Source: Distichodus sexfasciatus (Eukaryota > Chordata > Actinopteri > Characiformes > Distichodontidae). From it: DNA of 64,000 bases. The notes under the pieces were generated by a model. It did not search any database and was not told the DNA's origin. It saw nothing but the letters and a program-made list of their open reading frames with translations. The position numbers were made by a program, and so were the translations under genes. Positions 1 to 10,700 of this stretch are shown piece by piece; the first letter of the stretch is position 1; each line of letters opens with the position of its first letter. Location: assembly GCA_032718565.1 (NCBI GenBank), contig JAVGVS010000719.1:1-64000 (forward strand), given 5' to 3'.

Positions 1-274
1 GGTTGAAGACCCCAGTTCTAGAATAAACATGACCTTACATTTATCATAGTCCATCATTACATTTTACGTGACCATTCAGTTAATTTAAAATCACAAAATA
101 GCATTCTTTTATTTAAAAAAAAACAAACAAACTTGATAGTTGAGCATATTTACAGGACAAACCGTGTCCGTGAACTATGAGGACAAAGACACAACAACAA
201 AAACCCAAAGTAATTGTTCATTAAGTGTAATTGAGGTAAAATGTTGAATTTATCGTGATGGTGATTAATAATGA

Positions 275-373
275 TAGTCATTCCAGGATTTAGAGAGCTG
301 GACAATATGGCCTCAAATTAATCCTGATATCGATTTGAGGTTATAGTCCAGCCCTCTAAATCCTGGAATGATA
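275..373. repeat. Short inverted-repeat (hairpin) MITE-like element
   Basis: The arms at about 278-318 and 333-371 are near-perfect inverted repeats, sharing TCATTCCAGGATTTAGAG followed by CTGGAC. They surround a loop of about 15 bp. This is typical of a foldback MITE; the family is not identified. The rest of 1-887 shows no coding exon that I can support. Confidence 0.65.
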
Positions 374-887
374 GACATGACTTTTTGTGCATCTGATGTT
401 CACATATATTGTATTTTGCATTCAAAATATGTCAAGACTTGTCAAGATATAGACTACAAAATTAGGGTTATTCCATGGCTTGTCATCAACCTAATGTTTT
501 TAGAAGGTATTGTTAGTACATGTTGATGTTAAATATAAAAGACCAAAAAATCACCTACAAAAATTAGCATCGCAATTTATTAGAGTTATTGGTAGTGCTG
601 GTCGTTTTGGTTGAAACTGCAACGCTTCAGCAAACTTGAGCATAAAATGATCTACAAAGACGTTTAATCAGATTGGTCGTTATTTCTGATGTTACTCTTT
701 ATAACTAAGCAATTCAGACTTTTTTATGGTAACAACCTATTACCTCAGTCGACATGGTGACCACATCAGCGCTGTTCTCCCCAATTCTCGTTTGCCCTCA
801 GTTTTACCTGTTTGTCTTGAGTGTCATTTCAGCTTTGAGGCTTCTGAATAGCTGCTGCCGTTGACACTGTGTAACCCTATTTCCCAG

Positions 888-1061
888 AATGCAGCACACT
901 GATTTGAAGCAGGAACCTACTGGCCCGTTCCGTCCCGAGACCTCCATGTCCAGGACGCTGATGGACATCGGCACGAGGAGGATCTTCTCTGAAGAGCACG
1001 ACCTGTTTAGACAGAATGTCCGGCGTTTCTTCAACGAGGAAGTAGTGCCGTACCACGCAGA
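888..1061 (+). CDS. acadl: acadl exon 2
   Basis: Encodes the start of the mature enzyme, including DIGTRRIFSEEHDLFR and NEEVVPYHAE. The donor GTGAGT follows at 1062. The acceptor is either TTCCCAG ending at 887 or GCAG ending at 894; both keep the frame. An in-frame TGA at 862-864 rules out a start further upstream, such as the TTTCAG ending near 832. Confidence 0.9.
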
Positions 1062-1707
1062 GTGAGTTAGATGGGTTTCACCCGGTCAGAACTACCACTG
1101 ATTCAGACTGACCTTAGACTTAAAATGATTCATTTTCATAAAACCTTGTTCATTGCTATTTTTAATGGAGTTCAGACTAAATGGAATGTGTTTTCTGAAC
1201 ATAATGAATTGTTTCATTACTTCTGGCAGTTCTGGCACTGCAGACAGATTTGTACAGTCATTGGGTCTCTCTAATCTCCAATATTTAAAGTTTGTTTCAT
1301 AAATTTGATTTTAAGTTGCAACATTTAAATAGTTTAATGTTATACGACTGTAGAAGTGAAGAAAACCCTATAAGCTAAGACACTTTTCCTAGGAGTGGTT
1401 TTCAACAGATTCTATTCTTGCCTAGAAACAAATCTTAAATAAGAAAACACTGGTGAATGTTGTGACAGATTTCTTCTTAAGCTCGGTTGGTGAATGAGGC
1501 CCAAAGCTCATTATTAGTTCTTAGCAAAAAAAAAATAGTATTATGTGTGAATGTGCTCTTGTAGGTGGGAGAAAGCCGGCCAGGTGAGTCGGGAGTTGTG
1601 GGAGAAGGCCGGGTCGCAGGGGCTGCTGGGTATCTACACTCCTGCTGAACAGGGTGGAGTTGGTGGAGATCTGTTCTCTGCTGCCATCGTGTGGGAGGAG
1701 CAGTGAG

Positions 1708-1751
<44 letters not shown>

Positions 1752-4700
1752 ACTCTCACTTCTATTTTACTCATCTGTCTGTCATCTGAGCGCTGTATAC
1801 CTGAAATGAATTATTTTAGGTTATTATTTTATGTGTTTAGGTTATCATGGCAGCTCTTCACTTTTGTATTCCTGATCTTTTTCTGTTGTATATGCATTGT
1901 TATAGAAGCCACCTGGAGGAGAAAAAACATTTACTGTATCTCCGAATTCTGACAAAAGAAAGAAAGAAGCCTGCAATTACAGGTCCAGTGGCATTTGAGA
2001 TTGGATTTAAGTCAACACTCCATAAGCAATACAAACATTTTCACAAAAGTCAGACATTTGACTTAACATTTCTGAAATAAAATGTTAGAATTTCAAAGTG
2101 GAAGAATTTTGTCAGAATTCTGACCTCAAAAGTCCAAAATTTTTTCCCATATTAGGGAAAAAACACTTTCTTTTCTGAAATAGAGAAGTAAAAAGCAGGT
2201 GAAAATGCTTAATCTGAGAGGTGTTTACAGCAAACTACTTAAGAGACATGTGTAGTGGAGCTCATAGACCTATTTTAACCATAAAAAAATTATAATATGG
2301 GACTTTTAATAGCTCATTTATGACAAAATTCTGTGTTTTTTATCCCGTCCAATTGGCGAAATTGAGCTTCCATTACTAGAATGTTATTTGGAATGTTGAC
2401 TTACTGTAATTGATCTTTATGACCTGGTTTTGGAAAACATTGTGTAGAGATCAACTGACAAATCAGTGTGCTGATATTTTGACTGATATAACATAATTGC
2501 AGATCAATCAGCATAACATTTTTAACTGCTGTTAAATGACAAACAAGAATTGGTTAGCAGGAAACGAAATCCATCAATCCAGTGAAGTTTTCTCCCCTAG
2601 AGGGCGCTCTGCAACTCCATTGTTGACCTGTTTGTGACCCTCCATGGCAAAATCAGTCGCTTGTCTTAAATTTTCAAAAATTGAGTTATTATGTTTTTCA
2701 TGACGGGGATCATCGACCTTCAAGCGATGCCTATATCGAATAGATTGGGCGACATATGACTGAGATAACATTCAGAGAGTCAGGAGTTTCTCTGTCACGC
2801 CAAGTGAAAGCAGGAGAAATCTGCCTTTGAGATTGATGACTATCGCCGTACTTACTCTGGGCGCTTAGTGCCCGATTACGGCTATGTTTGCATTGCGGTA
2901 GCCCTACGCTGCATTCCACAGCCACCCGGATAGCCTACCTGCGTTGGGTTAACTGAACTCCGAGCGAAAGATGGATTCCGGAGAAATATCTTCACGCTAG
3001 TCAACGAGTGGATTTTCCGTAAATTTTGAAGTAGATCGGTCAAAACAGAAACTTGTAACATTCTGCTGGAATTGAATTCCTCACCTCAAGAAAGTCACAT
3101 TTTTAGGATGGAAAGGGTAAGTTTTTCAGCCAGATTTATTCACAACAGTACAGTATAGACCTTCCACTGTTTCAAAAAATCCAAAATTTTACCCCACGCA
3201 ACACAAACGGTCGTTTTTCTCGGAAACCTCTGTTGCGACAAGCATCTGGTTTTGCCGTGCAGAGTCACATTTCTATTATTTAAATTTGAAACGTATTTTT
3301 CTACACTGAAATATATTTTGTTGAAACTGCCATTCATGAAATTGACATATTTGTTAAGCTGCATTGTCCTGTTATGTTGAGTACGCAGTGCTCAGCCATA
3401 ACATTACAACAACCCAATATTGAGTAAGTCTGTCTGTTAGGTCTGTATGTTAATATTTCTGATCAAGTAAAAGCTGGAATATTTTCGAACATTGTTGCTT
3501 CAGAAAGTGCAGAACAGGGTTTTATATATATATATACAGTGCCCTCCATAATTATTGGCACCTCTGGTTAAGATGTGTTAAAAGCCTTAAAATAAATTCA
3601 GTTTTTATTGCAGAAGCATACTCTCACGCTGAAAATTGTAGAACAATGTAACCTTCAACTCAAGTGAGTTTTAAGGGGAAACAAAAATCCCTGACTAAGA
3701 AATATTTTTTTTTTTCATAAAATCACCTGTTCCACAATTATTGCCACCCCTAACAATTCCTAGGAAATAAATGTAATTGAAGTATTTCTGTCATTTCTAC
3801 AGTAGTTTACAAAGTTGATCAGCGTATCTAGGAACTTTTAATTAGTAATTCATCACTTTCTGTTTCCCTGGGGTATAAATATGACGTGACACAGAGGCCA
3901 TTTCTATTATCCACTCTTCAACATGGGAAAGACAAAGGAACACACCATTCAAGTAAGGCAGATGTGTGTCGACCTTCACAAGTCAGGCAATGGCTACATG
4001 AAAATAGCCACTCACCTGCACCTGCCCATATCTACTGTCAGAGGAATCATTAAGAAGTTTCAAACAACTGGAACAGTGGTAAACAAGCCTGGACGAGGAA
4101 GCAAGGTTATTTTGCCACCACGCACAGTGAGGAGGATGGTAAGAGAAATAAAAAGTTCTCCAAAGCTCACTGTTAAAGAATTGCAACAAATGGTAGCATC
4201 TTGGGGTCACAAAGTCTCCAAAACAACCATCAGGCGCTATCTACATGCCAACAAGCTGTTTGGGAGGCATGCACGGAAAAACCCTTTTCTCACTCACAAT
4301 CATAAACGCAAACGTCTGGAGTTTGCTAAGAGGTACTGGGGCTTCAACTGGGACCGTGTGCTTTGGTCAGATGAGACCAAGATAGAGCTTTTTGGCAACA
4401 AACACTCTAAGTGGGTCTGGCGGAACACAAAAGATGAGTATGCAGAAAAGCACCTCGTGCCCACTGTGAAGTATGCGGGAGGACCGGTGATGCTGTGGGC
4501 CTGTTTCTCTTCCAGAGGCCCTGGGAACCTTGTTAGGGTGCATGACATCATGAATGCTTTGAAATACCAGGACATTTTAAATCTGAATCTGGTGGCCTCT
4601 GCCCGAAAGCTGAAGATGGGTGCAGAGAAGACCCTGGTCGCTGGATGATTTAGAGAGATTGTGCAAAGAGGAATGGTGGAAGATCCCTCTTTCTGTATTC

Positions 4701-7700
4701 TCCCATCTTGTGAAACATTATAGGAGAAGATTAGGTGCTGTTTTGTTGGCAAAAGGGGGTTGTACAAAGTGTTAACATCAGGGGTGCTAATAATTGTGGC
4801 ACACATGATTTGATGTAAAAGAATTATTTCTTAATGTGGGATTTTTTCCCCACTGAATAAATGCACTTGAATTAAAGGTTGGATTTTCCTCTTTTTTTCA
4901 TTGTGGTCCTATATTATTTAGAAAATTTATTAGAAGCTGAAGAACACATCTTAACCAGGGGTGCCAATAATTATGGACGGCAGTGTATATACACTGGCAA
5001 GAATGTTTTTGTTTGTCAGTTGAACTCATGGATGGTGATGTGTGTTGGGGCTCTTTATATCACTGAAAGCCATTGCAGACACCTGTGCTAATTAGTTTGG
5101 CAGGTGTGTTCAATTAAAGGCAACACTACTTAAGAAGGCTGTCCCACATTATTAAGCAGCCTACATTTTCAACCAAAATGGGAAAGAAAAAGGACCTGTC
5201 AGCTGCTGAGAAGCAACAAATTGTTGAGTGTTTAGGTCAAGGCATGACAACAATCAACATTGCCAAGATACTTCATCGCGATCATCGCACAATCAAGAAG
5301 TACGTAGCTGATTCAGAGCACACACGTGTGCGTGCTGATAAGGGAAGATCGAGGACTCTTTCCAACAGGCAATTACATCGGGTTAAAAGAGCAGCTGCAA
5401 AAATGCCTTGACTTAGCAGCAGACCAGTTTTTGAAGCTGCTGGTGCCTCCGACGTGCCCCGAACAACAAGATGCAGGGTCCTCCAGAGGTTTGCAGCTGT
5501 GCGTAAGCCATCCTTTTGACCTCCCCTATCCACTGCACACAAGCAGAAACGGCTCCAGTGGGCCAAACAATACATGAAGACTGACTTCAAAACTGTTTTG
5601 TTCACCGATGAGTGCCGTGCAACCCTTGATGGTCCAGATGGATGGAGTGGTGGATGGCTGGTTGATGGCCACCCCATGCAAACAAGGCTACGGCGCCAAC
5701 AAGGAGGAGGTGGAGTAATGTTTTGGGCTGGAATCATGGGGAGAGAGATTGTCGGCCCCTTTAGGATCCCTGACGGGGTAAAAATGACATCCATAAAGTA
5801 TGTGGAGTTTCTCAAAGCGCACTTCCTGCCATGGTTCAAAAAGAAGGACCGTGCATTCCGCAGCAAGATCATTTTCATGCATGATGATGCACCGTCTCAT
5901 GCTGCAAAGAACACATCTGCATCTCTGGCTGCTATGGGCATAAAAGGGGACAAACTTATGGCGTGGCCCCCATCCTCCCCTGACCTCAACCCTATTGAGA
6001 ACCTCTGGAGCATCATCAAAAGGAGTGTCTATGATGGTGGGAGGCAGTTCACATCTAAGCAACAGCTCTGGGAGGCTATTTTGTCCTCATGCAAAACAAT
6101 TGAAGCAGATACCATCCAAAACCTGACAAATTCAATGGATGGGAGAGTTCAGAAGCTCCTTTCGAACAAGGGGTCCTATGTGCAAATGTAACATCACCTA
6201 TAATAAAGTTTTGACTTGAATGCTGTTTGATTTCAGTTAACTTTCAGTTTGTAATAACCTGCTAATGCTTATAATTTCACAAATGACCATTTTTTGTTCT
6301 TTATAAAAATGAAAAGTTTGGAAACTCTGTTGTGCATAATAATTTGGAACATGCATTTGAGTGCATTTTGAGTGTTTTATTTTTAAAAAATATACTGTTA
6401 TCATTAGGCAGTTTGTTCAAAAACCTTTCAATTGTATTCTAATAGTTGATGACTGGAAAATTACAATGACTGCAATTCATATAGGTAATTTGGAAAATCT
6501 AAGAAAAATATGTTTTGCATAATAATTTGGAACGCAGTGTATATGTGTGTGTGTGTGTGTATGTGTTTGTGTGTGTGCGTGTTCATTCCAGAATGTATAG
6601 TAACTGCTCGGGCCCTGGCTTCTCTCTACACTCTGAGATTGTGATGCCCTACATCAGCCACTACGGTACTCAGGCTCAGATAGAGCGCTACTTCCCCCGA
6701 ATGACTGCTGGCACATGCATCGGAGCCATCGCCATGACGGAGCCGGGAGCAGGCAGGTGGGTCTCTTCATGTAAACACCGCCCTACTAGGCATCCATCTA
6801 GAAGAAGTTATGAAAACAGGGAGAAATGTTGGACTCAGTGGAGTAGCAGTATAAAGAATGGGAAACTTCTTATTAACTCTATATGATAAAGTTGCAATTT
6901 TATCTACAGATCAAAAACATTTCCAACTTCCGTTATTATATTAAGGATGGGTATGGTTAAGATTTTAACGGTACTACCACTCTTACTGTTACTGCTTATC
7001 GGTCCGGTACTTTAACAGCATTCTTATCGGCACTTTTTGAAGCAAAAATCAAATTAACAACATAATTGACATTGCTTTATTTAACAAATCACTATTATTC
7101 AACAAACTGTCAACACAGTAAGCTCCTCTCACATGTGAGTTAAAATATTACTAATATCATTAAAATAAAATAAAAACAGTTGTTTTTTGTTAGTTTAACT
7201 TCGAACGTCGAACGACTCCTCAGTCAACAGCAAGTTTGTGTGCATTAATTTAAGCATTTTACAATATCGCATCAAAAAAAAAAAGCTGTGTATCTGCTGT
7301 ACTCGTATATTTCAATGACTACTAACTGATGTTAAGTATCATGTGATTGGGTGCGTGTGCTTTTATGTCTTACACTTTATTAAAATGTAATTAAAAGTTT
7401 AAATTTGTGCACATACTCTCACCAATCACATTGTCTCCACCGTATGTTAGTATACAAATCACAGATCCCTATTAATTAGTAACGGAGCTGGTCAGACACA
7501 CTGGGAAAGATTACTTTTATGTAGAAACTAAAAATCTGAATTGAAAGTGAGTGATTGTCATTGTGAACACAGCACAGCACACAGAAATATGACCTCTGCA
7601 TTTGACCTATCCGTGAAGGAGCAGTGGGCAGCTAACAAGGGCAGCGCCCGGGGACGTTACCTTGCTGATGAGTACCAAAGTGGTACCTTTACTGACCTTT

Positions 7701-10700
7701 TGATCACGGAGCGAACACCCTACCGTTACTGCCCCAGCTGATTTCTCCAGTACCGAAAGCAGTACCCTTAACGTCAGAGCTAATCGATACTCCCAGGCTT
7801 TGAAAATTAAGCCCCGGGGTTCGTTTAGTACCGGGTTTCAGTACCCATCCCTATTTCTTATCCATGATCATTGTGAGCAGGGCAGTAGTACTGACTTGAT
7901 GTTCTTTTTTCTAAGTGACCTTCAGGGAGTGAAGACGTACGCTCGTAAAGACGGCAGTGATTGGATTCTGAATGGAAGTAAGGTATATGTGCATTTTTGT
8001 TGTGCAATTGAAATGGGAATTTTCAAGTTACGTTTGCCTTAGCCACTGGTATGAATTTTCAGAGGGAGTCCGTTAAAAAGCGTTCCCCTGCAAAACGTCC
8101 TGACTTTACATCGTGATAACGCTCAGGTCGTCTTTTAATATAGTGTGTGACCCTTGAAAATGCTGTGTGTCTCTTTCTGTCTCTCAGACCTTCATCACCA
8201 ACGGGTGGATGAGCGACCTGGTGGTGGTGGTTGCTGTGACGAATCGCGAGGCTAAAACTGCGGCTCACGGCCTCAGTCTGTTCTTAGTGGAGAGTGGAAC
8301 CAAGGGCTTCCAGAAGGGAAAGAAGCTTGAAAAGATCGGCCTCAAAGCTCAGGTACACACACACACACTTACTCTCCCAACAGTTCTCCCACAGTGATTC
8401 AACCTCAAGCCTTCAACATCTCAGTAGAAAATGTCCACACGCGCAGAAGACCAGCACAAGGGATCGTTATTGTTGACATTGTCTATTGTAAATCAATTTG
8501 ATTTCTAGTAGAGGTTGATCAGGTAACTCGATTTCACAAAAGCATAAAATCATTCATTATCCGCAGTGAAGTATTCATTCATGACCCACAGTAGAGCAGT
8601 GGTTAGCGCTGCCGCCTCACCGCGTGAAGGTCTGGGTTTCAAGGTTTAGGGCCTTTCTGTGTGGAGTTTGCATGCTCTCCCCGTGTTCGCGTGGGTTTTC
8701 ACCGGTGCTCCGGTTTCCTCCCACACTCCAAAATCATGCAACATAGGTTAATTGGCGACTCTAAATTGGCCCCGTAAGGTGTGAATGTGAGTGTGGGTGC
8801 CCTGTGGTGTGTTGACGCCTGCCCAGGGTTGGTCCCCGCCTTGCGCCCGTAGTTCCCGGGATAGACCCCGGTCCCCCCGCTACCCCGGTTGGGATTAAGC
8901 AGTTCGGATAATGAATGAATAGCTGGAGCTCTTTTGTTTAGTAAAATGACCACAGAAATAAAATGCATCAGTTCAGGTTGCTGTGTTTATTTGACATGAC
9001 TCGGGGCAGTTGGTGGCATAACGGTAGGGTATGCACCCCGTGATCAGAAGGTCGCAGGTCCGAATCCAAGACCGGGAAAGTTACCACTGAAGTACTCATA
9101 AGCAAGGTACCGTCCCCAAGCACTGGTCCTTGTTAGCTGCCCTTGTTAGCTGCCCGCTGCTCCTTCACGGGTGGGTTAAATGCAGAGGTCACATTTCATT
9201 GTGCTGCACTGTGTGCTGTGCTGTGGTGTGTTCACTATGACAAATACTCACTGACAAATCACTTTAGAATGAATGAAATTAAATGAACCTTGAACCTGTA
9301 TAATGCTGCACTCATTGTGATTTGACTGTGACATTTTCATTAGGTTTTGTCTTTCAGGTCCTGAACTACATATTGACTTACAGATTCCATCAAATTGCTC
9401 AGGATTTATTCCACAACAAGATATTCCATGTCTGTAATGCGACTTTTCTCTCTGCGTCTTATCCCCCAGGACACGGCGGAACAGTTTTTCGAGGATGTGC
9501 GTCTGCCGGCTGACGCTCTGCTGGGAGAACAGAACAACGGCTTTTATTACCTTATGAAAGAACTGCCTCAGGTAGGTGTTGCTAGACTCGGGAGGATCTT
9601 TAAAGAGAGATGAAACGCCAGTTTGTCTCATCTTTGAAAAATGGTACACGCCGGGGCCGCAGAGCAGTGGTTAGGAGGGGGACGGAGTGGGGACAGAGAT
9701 ATAAAAGGTGTGATGAAAATTGGACTTTGGGGGAGGGTTTAAATCTGTTGCCACAATCTTTTTTAAGAAAATTAAGATGCATATGTGATGCGTATGTAAA
9801 ACATAATTCACCCTTTGTTTTGTTATTTGGTTGCAGTTTATTTTCTGTAACTAGGAGCTGAACAAGTGCCTAGACTTACCATTTTTGTGCTGAAGGCATA
9901 ACATTAGGGGCAGTAACAGTAGGGTGTTCGCCCCGTGATCAGAAGGTGGCAGGTCCGGCAAAGTTACCACTGAGGTACTCATGAGCAAGGTACCATCCCC
10001 AAGCACTGCTTCCCGGGTGCTGCCCTTGTTAGCTGCCCACTGCTCTTTCGCGGAGGGGTCAAATGCAGAGGTCACATTTGGTTGTGGTGCACTGTGTGCT
10101 GTGCTGTGGTGTGTTCACAATGACAAATAATCACTCACTTTCATCAGTAATTGATGGAGATTGCTGTACTAATGTAGAGGTTTCAATTAGGACATGAAAC
10201 GATTATTTGAATAATTTGATTGCAAAAAAAATGGTCGGGGAAATATTTCCAGAATCGAAGCTTCATTTAATTTATTTCACACGCTAAAGCATGCTCCTCT
10301 TGTGTTTCACACGGACGCTTATTAGTGACGCACAGCGTGTTCAGTGGCGTGATCAAGGCATGACCTGATCCCTCTGTGTGCGTGAGATATTCCGGGCACT
10401 TGGCCAGGAGTAAATGTGTAAAAACGGATAAATGCCATTTTTCGGGATGTAAACACGTTTGTGAACCCTCGCGACGCCATTACAACGCCATTACAACGTC
10501 ATTACAACGCAAGACTACAGTTCAGTCACTTCTTCCCTCTATAACTGACAAAACTGATATTTTAGCTGATAAATAACAATAACCAGCGTTCTACTCACGT
10601 CCAGCCATTTATTGATATTTTCAGTGTTTAATCGGAACGCGCCTCCATCGCATTATTGTGAGGCAGGGGATTGTGGAAAATGTCGTTCTCTTCCAGAAAG

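Noticed and set aside
833..887. Upstream acceptor TTTCAG for acadl exon 2
   Set aside because: It would place an in-frame TGA (862-864) before the coding sequence.
804..1034. 76-codon minus-strand frame over acadl exon 2
   Set aside because: It is the antisense shadow of a well-supported coding exon.
5282..5878. 198-codon minus-strand frame
   Set aside because: Antisense of the element 2 transposase gene; no domain of its own.
9003..9065. Functional tRNA gene (A and B boxes present)
   Set aside because: The same sequence recurs about 14 times with a common non-tRNA body and tail, and the acceptor stem does not pair. It is a SINE head.
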